Below, piece by piece: positions 34,121 to 44,765 of a stretch of 64,000 nt of DNA. The notes beneath the pieces are model-generated. The model saw only the letters and a list, made by a program, of their open reading frames with translations, was not told where the DNA came from and did not search any database. A program made the translations under genes and the position numbers. The stretch's first letter is position 1, and the number at the start of each line of letters is the position of its first letter. Source of the DNA: Aralia elata (lineage: Eukaryota; Streptophyta; Magnoliopsida; Apiales; Araliaceae). The stretch covers positions 46,780,896 to 46,844,895 of the forward strand of contig CM068386.1 of assembly GCA_034770075.1 (NCBI GenBank), given 5' to 3'.

Positions 34121-35425
34121 TGAAAGTAGTATGCACACAAGCCAATCATATTTGATATGATGTAGCATATACTTTGTAATCTTATTCATTTATTTATAAA
34201 AAAATTTATTTTCTTAAAAGGCATTTTATATTATCTACATGGTGTTGTTATATTAAATGTGATAAACCCATAGTTTTGAGTAATGCTTTTAGAATCATGA
34301 TGGTGATCATGCTAATGAGATCTAAATTCTGGATAGCTCACAAACTAAAATTGTTCCTAATCATTGGATTACTAAAAAGGGGATTAGTAAATCCGAATAG
34401 ATTAGTACATACGTTGCTTGCTCTTAAGAATAGGATGATTGATCTCATAATCATTTGTGTGGGGACACTAAAGCAAGTATGTAGGTGCTTATTGGAGAAT
34501 AAGTTCACTGAACGTGGCTCGTTAAGGAATACCTAATGGAGTTTTGCTCGCCTGTCAATAGGAATTCCTCTAGTGATAGTAGTACAAGTGATACTTGGAC
34601 TTGAGATCATCATAGTATCTTGTGTATGATGAGTTATACTTTGACATGTCCCTTAAGACCTTTAGGGTATATCAAAGGGTATGATTGGGTATAATAAGTT
34701 ATGCATGGAGATAGGTGAATGATCAACAAAGAATCTACCACGTCTAGTAAAAAATGTGAAATGTCCTATATGATTCGATAAATGACAACTCAGTAGTCCT
34801 TGGCCAAGGCAGAATAAAATTAGAAAGGAGTTTCTAATTTGCAGTATTTAGAGTTGTGCATTTGGGAATCGAAATATATATGATTAAATAAAATAAGACT
34901 TGACAGTAAATCCATGTCTTATATTTAATTGGGACATTGTATGGTAGAAGGATTGAATTGCATAGTAACTATGCACTAAAAGTTCTTTTGTGATTAATGT
35001 TGAAATCTATATTATCTAGAAAGTCGTTGATCGCTAAGGGGGCTTACCCTTATTATAGAATAAATATTATTTATTTAAATGAATTAAATAGTTTAATTTA
35101 TTTATTTAAATAATATTAGAATTGTTCTAATTGATTTATTCACAACCAGTTTAATATAAAGGGTCACACCGCAAAAGAAAAATATTTATTTAAGAAGTAA
35201 ATGACATAATTGTAATAATAAATTAAGTGTATTTAATTTAATCTATGGAGATAGAATAAATTAAATAGCTTAATATTTATTATTTAATATTTTGGAAATA
35301 TTAAATATAAATTAATAAGAGGAGTCTTATTATTATTATTACTATTACTATTATTTAATTCCTAATAGGGATTGGGAATTAATTAATAGAAGTACTCTCT
35401 CAAGAATTCTTAATTGGATTAGGAG
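34121..35425 (+). repeat. 3' LTR of the copia element, truncated
   Basis: It starts TGAAAGTAGT and matches the LTR pieces at 10420-10554/15947-17208 and the minus-strand LTR 48894-50644. It breaks off at about 35425 after TTGGATTAGGAG, where chromovirus internal sequence begins. The break is not at an LTR end, so it is a deletion or recombination joint. Confidence 0.9.
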
Positions 35426-35866
35426 CATAACCCTGCAGCTGTACCTTCAACACTCCCAGCTCATGCTCCAACTGATATGCTAGCTCCCTATACTGATCCT
35501 CCCTGATCTGGTGGGTCTGTTCTGCTCCTCCAAATGAGCTACCCGGTCCTCCAGCTCCTCGTTCCTACTGGTCAGTCCCTCTATGATATCATCTGCAGTA
35601 GAGCCCATGCCATCAATATAAGCAGGTGGCTCATCACCGTCAGTCTCTGGGTCCTCCTCGCCATCATCCGGGTCCTGATTGCCGAACCTCATTACCCTAC
35701 CTATCACCGGCTCTACTAGATCCTCCAGATAGTCCTCCTCTGGTTCGGGCCCATCCAGTGGTACTCCTGGGACAACAGGTGCATAGCCCATTAACTGCTC
35801 GGTAACCAAATGTATATCTGTGAATACCTCCTCCTGGACTCCACTAGTCCCTCCTATGTCAGCCAT
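35426..35866 (-). pseudogene. Extra ORF of element B (truncated, one frameshift)
   Basis: It starts MADIGGTSGVQEEV at 35866, 230 bp after the primer site, in the same position as the 266-aa ORF of element A and sharing the D-(I/V)-H-(L/V)-V-(T/S)-E pattern. The first half is strongly acidic (EPEEDYLEDLVEP, DPDDGEEDPETDGDEPP). A coiled-coil segment begins at NEELEDRVAHLEEQ. After a one-base shift near 35520 heptads go on (ELAYQLEHELGVLKVQLQ) to 35426, where a copia LTR cuts it. I cannot assign a function. Confidence 0.65.
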
Positions 35867-36029
35867 CCTACAAACACAGACAGAGACAACAATGTCAGTA
35901 TCATAATAAAATACATTCATTGATAAAATGAAAGGATATTTTATCATGTACAACTCGGCTTGGCCGATTTCCACAATCCACCCCCAGACAAGGCCATTAT
36001 TCGAATCTCCTTGATTTTTATCTTAGCGT

Positions 36030-36042
36030 ACTCAATACGAGT
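36030..36042 (-). other. Post-primer-site inverted repeat (element B)
   Basis: ACTC-GTATT-GAGT in element sense, 54 nt after the primer site. Confidence 0.5.
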
Positions 36043-36095
36043 TTAAATCTAAGGTCATAACCTAGGTTTAGCGATCCTAAAGTTTATAACCTACA

Positions 36096-36107
36096 GCTCT
36101 GATACCA
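36096..36107 (-). other. Primer-binding site of element B, initiator tRNA-Met
   Basis: TGGTATCAGAGC on the minus strand, three bases after the LTR terminus GGGGGCGTCACA. Confidence 0.9.
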
Positions 36108-37569
36108 ACCTGTGACGCCCCCAAATTCGGGTCTCCAACTACCCGGATTCGGTCATCACGATCCAATATAACATTCACCTCCAACAACATACATTGACTA
36201 AAATGCGGAATATAACAAACATATGTTGTTCATTAGAAAGGTGTTACTAGTCCCAAGATACAATAACCTTAAATACTTAACACCATTCCATACCCCAAAT
36301 AACTATCAGGGTTTAAATTACATTAATAATAATTAACTACACTTATGATAAAATCAGCTACGTGAAGCCTATCACTTCATCTTTTCTTTCCCTTTGCTCT
36401 TTCCTGATGTCTCGGGTTTAGCTGCAATGGAGTCATGATATAGCAAGGGTGAGCAACGAGTTTGCTCAGCAAGTTTAAAGCACAACAATGAGGATATATC
36501 ATGATGAAAGGAATATAGAAAGAGATTTCAACAATATAATTATCAGAAGCAAGAACAATAATTGATTTTAGAACAATTGATAGTCAAGTAGACTTTGAAC
36601 AATAACTTCCAAAGGAGTCAATAGCTAGTTGACCCTCTGGTTACTGGCTACAGAATAAGTACTTGAGGGGATCTGCCTCGCGTACGCTATGTATATGCAT
36701 AACATTTAACTTTGCTGTTTGTACCTTATATACGGTACCTGGGGTACTCCCCTATAATAAAAGGGGTGTTCATTCAGTCTAAGAATCCTTACCATCGAAT
36801 TGGTTCGGATAGCTTATATAAATTCTCACATACTTGCCTAACTGAACAAGGGTTCAGACTTAAACATGAATAGTTCGTGAATTTTGGAACTCTAATAAAT
36901 ATACGAATTCAAATGCACCGAATGCGAGTGTCAATAATATCGATGTGGATTAACTGTAAATTAATTAAACCACTTAAGCATTCTTGGAGTAAAATTTCAA
37001 GCTGCAATGCAATAGTAGCCTGCTCGAATGAAAAGAAACTTGCAACAATTAAAGTTTCGAGATAGAGAACTTGCACTCAGTATATAGAAAGAATGAAGTT
37101 AGGGAACTTGCCTGTTTGCTCAGCTGCAAATAAATTTTAGCTTTAATTAATTGACCTTGGATGACCTATCATATGATAAAGTCGATTTATCCATTAGCAT
37201 TGCACAGCTGTATATCGATACACTCACTTATGGTATTTATTTAGCAGATAACAATTCACCATCTACATTTAATTACTATTTAACATTAGCTACACAGAAA
37301 TTAATTAATGACCTTTAGCTATTAAAATAAATGATAGCTAATCATGATTACTTATTCTTTGAATACTCAGATTATTACCCTTATTTGTCTCTAAGTATGA
37401 GTTAATAATCCTCATTTATTATTTATAAAATAATAATTTATTATGGTTTAATAGCAACTAAATAATACTTGATCACTTATTTAGTTTTATTTGCGCTTAA
37501 TTACTATTCACCCTTAAGGGTAATTAAGTAATTATGGCCCCTTAGCCATTAATTAAATAATTACTGTAT

Positions 37570-38040
37570 TAACTCTACTCATACTTAATTATTATTTAAT
37601 AATAATTAAGTAACCATTATCTTTATTAATAATAATTTTATTAACATTGCTCATACTTAATTATTATTTAATATTAATTAAATAATAATTAAATATTTAT
37701 TATCTTTATTTATTATTTATTGATAAATAATAAATAATTATTTACTAACTTTATTCATACTTAATTATTATTTAGTATTAATTCAATAATAATTAAATAT
37801 TTATTATCTTTATTTATTATTTATTGATAAATAATAAATAATTAATTACTAACTTTATTCATACTTAATTATTATTTAATATTAATTAAATAATAATTAA
37901 ACATTTATTATCTTTATTAATGGAATAAGAATTAAATATTTATTATTTTTATTTATTATTTGTTGATAAATAATAAATAATTATTTCATTAACTTCTTTA
38001 TTTATTATCAAATAATAAATAATTAATTTATTAACTTTAC
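37570..38040. repeat. AT-rich tandem array, period about 104 bp
   Basis: CATACTTAATTATTATTTA recurs at about 37652, 37756 and 37860, with shorter degenerate copies on both sides. Only A and T runs with few C or G. It lengthens this LTR; a related but shorter stretch is at 45160-45430 in the next LTR. Confidence 0.75.
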
Positions 38041-39125
38041 TTAATTATTATTTAATATTCATTAAATTAATAATTAAGTAATAATTATTTTATTAGTGTA
38101 TTATTATAACTAATAATTAGTTCCATGGTATTACATCTTATTACTGAGTTAAATATTCATTGCCCTACTTTATTGCTTGATCAAATAAAAGTAAACAATT
38201 TACCAAACGGAGTTCATTTGTTAGTATCTTTGTCGAATAACTAATGAGTCAACCAACTTGAAAAAAATAATTAAATTCTCTTATTAATAACTTTCAGATT
38301 ATCACGTAATATTATTGAGGATAATAATCACATTTTCCTTAAACATCATTATCATCTAAGGATTCAGCCCTCTAGTAGTATTACAAAATTAACAGTGTTA
38401 ATGTTTGCATTATAATAACATTAGTCAATATGGGGGGGAGGATGCCGACTGGCTGCTTGCCTAGCCCATCAGCACCGAGGTGCCCCAGGGCGCGGCTGCC
38501 GCTCGCGCAACACACGGGCACGACGCCCACGAGCTTAGGCGCTAACCCACCGCTCGGTCCCAGCCGCAAACAGTCACAAATCAGCCACACACAGCCAAAA
38601 CACTAGAATTTATAGGCCTAACAAATTGCTTAACATGAGTCTAGCAGGTCACTGAATCAACAAAATGGGCAAAACTAACAAGTTGGTTCTTATAGACATT
38701 TCAACAAACAGTTTGTGTGCATAGTAATGTTCAAAAAAAATAACAGTGATTACACGATATTTCCCCAACCAAAATCCATCCTTGTTCCTCCTAGCCTTTC
38801 ATGGCTCTCATACACAGACTTCCCCAAATACAACCCAACACAATCCAACACAAAGGAAAGAAAAGGAAAGTAAAAACAAACCAACGAAAATTATCACAGT
38901 AACTTGGTATAACATCGAACCATTGTTATACCTTAAGGTCCTATTGAGTCGAAAAGGGGTACGGTTTGCTATCCTCCTTCTTCTCCCAAAATAATTGACG
39001 AGATCGGACATTCGCCTCCCAGCTAACCCGCGGCTGATTTTCCCTTATTCTCTCTTCTTTCTGCAATTTTTCTCTCTCTAATTTGGACTCAGAATTTCAG
39101 CAGCTTGCTAGGGTTTGTGGGTTCT

Positions 39126-39137
39126 AACTTATAGAGG
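39126..39137 (-). promoter_or_regulatory. TATA-like box in the 4-kb LTR
   Basis: CCTCTATAAGTT followed by GAACCC, AAGCTGCT and a GAGAGA-rich leader. The next LTR has the same order at 46262 (CCTATAAATCGA), supporting a conserved promoter. Confidence 0.5.
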
Positions 39138-40157
39138 TAGGTTTGTCCAATACGCTGGGTAATACCCCTATTGACAACCCAGTAACCAACGGTAGGAGGA
39201 GTGGGGGGTTTCGGCTGTTCGCGTGGAGTCTCATCCGAGCCCAGCTAAGCTCGGTCGGCAACCCTCGAGCCGCGCGTTCCCATCAGTCATTCGCCGCGCT
39301 TAAACCCTTGGTCCGATCGATAGCCGCTCGGTCGCCCATGCCCTCGCTGGTTTCGCCCGCCTCGATTCTTGGATAGCCACCGGTCACTGCTCCGTTCCCC
39401 GCCTATGCCGCCGGTCGCCTCACGCTGGCCCACACCTGTCGCGCTCCCCCGTTCCATCCGATTGCAGCCCTAGCGACCCCTACTCGACACCAGCTGGTTA
39501 ACCCCTACTTCTCTCCCAACCCCTTCTTGATTTGATACTGAAGTTCTGATTAGCCCCAAATGATTTACTGGTATGGACCGCCCCAACCCGTTTGCAAAGA
39601 TCCGACCGGAAGTGAAAGGGGAATGGGTCCAGCCCAATTGATTTTGGGTTAATTGAAATAAAAGAAAAGTGGTCCAAAAGGAATTAGAAGGGAAATTAAT
39701 CCTACACAATAATGTTGGGCCATTTAAAATAAAGAGGAAGATGGTCCAATACACTAACTAAGATTAATAATAATTATATTTTTAGCATCTAATTTAAATA
39801 ACCAACTTGATTAATAAAATTAATAACACTATGCCTCTATTATTTAAATTAAGTAACTAATTAAATTAATTAATTATTTATAATATTTGTTTCCACAATA
39901 ATTCCTCATGCGAATTATTTAAATCCGATAATAGTAAAATGAAATTATTTATTAATTTTTCCCAATTTTCTTGCCAATCAATTCTTAGGGTTAACTCACT
40001 AATTTATTCGAACTATCAGTGAGCCTCTTTAATGCAAAGAAAATTATTGAACCATATATTTATATAATTTAACAATAATACCTCCATGGGTCCAATTAAG
40101 TCCGTAAAATATACCAAAATGAATTGAGAGCAAGGTTTAAAATTCCTAGACATTACA

Positions 40158-40172
40158 TCCTCTCCCCCTTAT
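40158..40172 (-). other. Polypurine tract of element C
   Basis: Minus-strand AAGGGGGAGAGGA ends exactly at the LTR start TGTAATGTC. Confidence 0.85.
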
Positions 40173-40204
40173 AAAAATTTCGTCCTCGGAATTTCAATCT
40201 AAGG

Positions 40205-42565
40205 TTACTCAAATAACTGGGGGTAATTTGGTCTCATCTTCTCTTCGAGTTCCCACGTGGCTTCTTCTACCGCGTGATTCCTCCAGAGTACTTTAACCGA
40301 ATGAATGATTTTATTCCTCAGTTTCTGCTCCTTTCTATCCAGTATTTGGATAGGAATCTCCTCCTACGATAAGTCCTTCTCGACTTGAATTGGCTCATAG
40401 GAAATAACATACTTGTAGTCTGGCTTATATGGACGTAACACTGATACATGAAACACGTTGTGAATGTGCTCAAGTTCAGGAGGTAATGCTACCTCGTACG
40501 CCACTTCGCCTATTCTCCTTAATATTTCAAAAGGTCCTATGAACCTAGGGCTCAATTTGCCCTTCTTCCCAAAACGGATCTTCCCTTTCTAGGGAGATAC
40601 CTTCAAAATTACAGAGCTGCCAACTTCAAAGTCTCGCTTCTGACGATGCAAGTCGGCATACTTCTTCTGACGGTCCTGAGCTGCTACTAAATGTTGTCTT
40701 ATTACTTTAATGATTTCCACGGTTTGCTGTACCAACTCTGGTCCCAACAATCTCCGTTCACCAACTTCATCCCAACATAGCGGCGTTCGACACTTCCTTC
40801 CATACAACGCTTCGTATGGTGGCATGCCAATGCTAGCATGGTAACTATTGTTATAAGCGAACTCTACCAGTGGCAAGTGATCGTCCCAGCTGCCCCCTAA
40901 GTCCATCACGACTGCTCGGAGCATATCTTCCAAGGTCTGAATCGTTCGCTTGCTCTGACCATCAGTCTGAGGATGATACGCCGTACTCATTCTCAACTGT
41001 GTTCCCATTCTTTCCTGTAGACTCCTCTAAAAATTTGACGTGAAGCACGGATCTCTGTCAGACACAATAGATACCGGCACCCCATGTCGCGATACTATCT
41101 CCTTCACGTAAAGTTTCGCTAACTGCTCCAATTTGTACCTGATCTTGATCGGTAGAAAGTGGGTAGACTTAGTCAACCGATCTACGATCACCCAGATGGC
41201 GTCTAGACCCTTCTGTGTTGTCAGAAGTCCTACCACAAAATCCATTGTGATGTGCTCCCACTTCCATTCTGGAATTTCCAAAGGTTGCAACAATCCGCTC
41301 GGCCGCTGGTGCTCTGCCTTGATCCTCTGACAAGTTAAACACCGACTGACGAATTCTGCAACTTCCCCCTTCAAATGCGGCCACCAATAATGTTGACGAA
41401 GATCTTGATACATCTTGGTGCTACCCGGATGTACCGAAAACCTCGTATTATAGGCCTCCTGCAATATTTCTTCCCTTAAGTCTGGTACGTAGGGTATCCA
41501 GATCCTTCCCTCGAATCTCAGCAACCCTGTGCTGTCAATCTTGTACTTCAAAGTTTTTCCTTCTGATAGTTGCCTCTTAATGATAATGCACTCTTCTTCA
41601 AATTCTTGAGCCTCCTTTATCTTATCCAGTAGAGTCGGACCTACTGTCACGGTGAACAAGTTTTTGTCCGTCTCCATCGGATACTTAACCTCCAGTTCCA
41701 GACGTTCAAAGTCCTTTATCAACTCCTCTTGAACTGTCAACTACATCAATTTCACCTTGCCTTTTCTTCTTAAGGCATCAGCCACTACATTTGCTTTGCC
41801 CGGATGGTACAGAATCTCACAGTCGTAATCCTTGATCAATTCTAACCATCGGCGCTACCTCATGTTCAGCTCTTTCTGAGTGAAGATATATTTCAGACTT
41901 TTGTGATCTGTATATATCTCGCACTTCTCCCCGTATAGATAGTGCCTCCACATCTTCAAGGCGAAAACTACCGCGGCTAACTCCAGGTCATGAGTCGGGT
42001 AATCCTTCTCATAGTCCTTCAGCTGACGTGATGCGTACGCAACAACCTTGTCGTGCTGTATCAGCACACAGCCGAGACCTTTGTGTGACGCATTGCTATA
42101 CACTACGAAACCCCCAGTGTTGTCGGGTAAGGTCAACACCGGTGCTTGGCTAAGCCTCTTCTTCAGCTCCATGAAACTCTTCTCGCATTTCTCCGACTAA
42201 ACGAACTTAACTGTTTTCCTGGTGAGATTGGTCAACGGCGATGCTATCTTTGAAAAATCCTGTATGAATCGCCGATAGTATCCCGCTAATCCCAAGAAAC
42301 TCCGGATCTCTGTTGGTGTCTTCGGCTGTTCCCAATTAATAACTGCTTCTACTTTTGCTGGGTCCACCGAATCACCATTTTTGTCGATGACGTGACCCAG
42401 AAATTGCACCCTCTGCAACCAAAACTCACACTTAGAAAACTTCGCATACAACTTCTCCCTCCTGAGAGCTTCTAACATAATTTTTAAATGTTCTGCATGC
42501 TCTTTCTCTGACCCTGAATACACCAGAATGTCATCGATGAATACGACTACGAACTTGTCCAAGTA
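40205..42565 (-). pseudogene. pol: Chromovirus pol of element C (partial RT to chromodomain), six in-frame stops
   Basis: One frame without frameshift runs from the joint at about 42565 to the natural stop at 40205. Internal stops lie at 42197, 41855, 41741, 41027, 40589 and 40364. It begins inside reverse transcriptase at the catalytic LDKFVVVFIDDILVYS, then has RNase H (VVYSNASHKGLG, the first catalytic Asp changed to Asn; TDHKSLKYIF), the integrase zinc region (HPGSTKMYQDLRQHYWW, CLTCQ), catalytic blocks TMDFVVGL, VSDRDPCFTS and DGQSKRTIQTLEDMLR (the Glu of SERT is Lys here), GPFEILRRIGEVAY and a C-terminal chromodomain (ILDRKEQKLRNK, VKVLWRNHAVEEATWE). Gag, protease and the RT N-terminus are missing. 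Stops at 42197 and 41027 sit where family members have Trp. Confidence 0.92.
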
Positions 42566-43102
42566 CCCTCCCAATATGGGCAATATAAGGGAAGGAATTT
42601 CAGTTTTCCTTCTAATGGGTTATTTAAGGACAGTATTTTTTGATATCTGGATGTGTTATGGTTGAACAACTGGAAGTTGGCGTCTGGTACGAACTCGGAC
42701 TTAACTGAAAATGGTTCACGATATAGCAAGGGTGAGCACAAATTGCTCAGCAAGTTAAAATAGACAATAAAGATATATCATGAATGAAAAGAATACAATT
42801 CTTTGGATTTCACAATATACAGTAATTGTAAATAACTGTCAACAATAATGCTGCTAGAAGGTTAACTGAAAAAAACTGATGATCTTAACAATATTAATTT
42901 CAAGAGTGATATCCATAATGATAACTTCAAATAACACTTGCACGATTGAATAACTTTAAGGATTGATATTCGAAATCAATGGTAAAGAGTATTTACTGCT
43001 GAGTTGGTCACTATAGACCCTGAACATGGTTGAGGGCTTAACCGGGCGTTTCACCTAAAGCACCTCGTGAGAAACTTACCCAGGTCTTGACTGAGCATCT
43101 CG

Positions 43103-43178
43103 GAGTAGTGTAACAGCTAATGCTACTGTAAACACTCAGGAGTAGTGTAACAGCTAATGCTACTGTAAACACTCAGGT
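43103..43178. repeat. Perfect 38-bp tandem duplication in LTR C'
   Basis: Two exact copies (43103-43140 and 43141-43178) of a unit containing GTGTAACAGCTAATGCTACT. Confidence 0.9.
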
Positions 43179-44458
43179 GGATACGCGAGGTGGCCAAACC
43201 TCTTGTACCCAATGTATATGCATAACATTAACTATCTTGTGTGCGCGCTAAGTCGAATAAATCGACATCAAACCCCTTTTATAAGGGTTGTTTTGCTCAG
43301 TCTGATTATAAGAGTCCGTACCAACAATGGTTTGGACAGCTGCAACAATATTCAACTAAATGAATTTAAATATACAAATGTCTAGCCGAAACAATTTGCG
43401 TAGACTACATTTAAAATAATTCTTATGATCTCATGCATAAGACTAGCCGAACTAGTGGCGTAGCCTTTTATTCAAACAGTTCAGGAATAAAGAACTTCAA
43501 GTAATAGATGTTCGATAATGAACAGAAATGCAAATGCACTATGTGCGAATACCAATAATCGTCAATGAGGTGGCTAATTAACAATAATTAAACCACTAGT
43601 ATACTCGGATAATCTAGAGTTTATAAATAATTGTACGATTTAAAGTACAAGGTTAAGAACGATCTATAAAGAGACCGACAATTTAGGTTTGGAGAACTGG
43701 TCGTAATATGGCAATACAACCTGCTCGAATATACAATAAGTAGGATTAAAGAAAGCTAGCAAACAATTTATGAATTCAAAATTCATGCTTCAATACTTGG
43801 TCTAACCGAACAATGGTATAGACCATACTTATGATGCAATTTATGCGAAATAAAACTATTGGGTACAAGCGATTCAAGAATCTGACAATATCTCAGATGC
43901 ACATGAGTGGGGACAAGGCATAAATTTAGAATGTGTAGAATCACAAGAAATTGTTCAAATAGGGAACTTGCGATAATAATAGAATACTTGCTCAATAAAC
44001 AAATCGAGTAAGATAGAATCCACTGAATAATAATTTTAGTTAGATTAGAGAACTTGTAATAAATAATAAGTGCATGAATTTGTAATAGTACGGAGTACTT
44101 ATGTAATACCAATTTCAACAAGGATTAGAATTTCCTAAATATTCAATGGAGTAAGATTAAAGAAAACTTGTCTGTCGATAACAACTTGCACAGGGTGCGA
44201 ATATCAATAATTATCAAGGATATGGAATAATTGTTAATAATTAAACCACTGACATGTTTGTAATATAATAACTCGGGTTTAGGAACTTGCAATACTATTG
44301 AAACCTTGTCTAATATTAAAGTAAACAAGAGTTAGAACTTACTCAATAATGAAAGGGGTAAGATAAGAAACATGTACAACGATAATACTTGCTTGAATAA
44401 AAATGAGTAAGGTTGAGGAATTTGCATTATAAGAGTAAATACAAGATTCGGTTCAAGG

Positions 44459-44765
44459 AAACTTGCAATAAAGTAAAGTTTCAGAAAAAGGGAACTTGCA
44501 CAATTAAAAGTTCAGGGTAGAAAACTTGCAATAAATAATAAGTTCAAGAAATTGCAATAGTACGGGGTACTTATGCAATCTCAAATTCAACAAGGATTAG
44601 AAACTTGCAATAAAGTAAAGTTTCAGAAAAAGGGAACTTGCACAATTAAAAGTTCAGGGTAGAAAACTTGCAATAAATAATAAGTTCAAGAAATTGCAAT
44701 AGTACGGGGTACTTATGCAATCTCAAATTCAACAAGGATTAGAAACTTGCAATAAAGTAAAGTTT
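44459..44765. repeat. 142-bp tandem repeat in LTR C'
   Basis: AAACTTGCAATAAAG recurs at 44459, 44601 and 44743, an exact 142-bp period giving 2.1 copies that look identical. Older, diverged versions of parts of the unit occur at about 43950-44130. Nothing here looks like CRISPR: there are only two long units and no spacers. Confidence 0.9.

Larger units (their letters stand above)
36111..40157 (-). repeat. 4047-bp chromovirus LTR shared by two internal regions
   Basis: Bounded on the plus strand by TGTGACGCCC and CTAGACATTACA. On its left lies a primer site with extra ORF, as expected after a 5' LTR; on its right a purine tract and the end of pol, as expected before a 3' LTR. It contains an AT-only tandem region, GC-rich palindromic blocks (38430-38540 and about 39180-39480) and a TATA-like CCTCTATAAGTT at 39126-39137. 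Confidence 0.87.

Noticed and set aside
39143..39376. GC-rich, coding-looking 77-codon frame
   Set aside because: It lies inside the 4-kb chromovirus LTR, upstream of a TATA-like box in element sense, and a similar GC-rich block in LTR C' (46320-46540) does not keep the frame.
24408..42565. Endogenous pararetrovirus or other integrated virus
   Set aside because: All RT, RNase H and integrase pieces sit with LTRs, primer sites or chromodomains of Ty3/gypsy or Ty1/copia type; no movement or coat protein motifs were seen.
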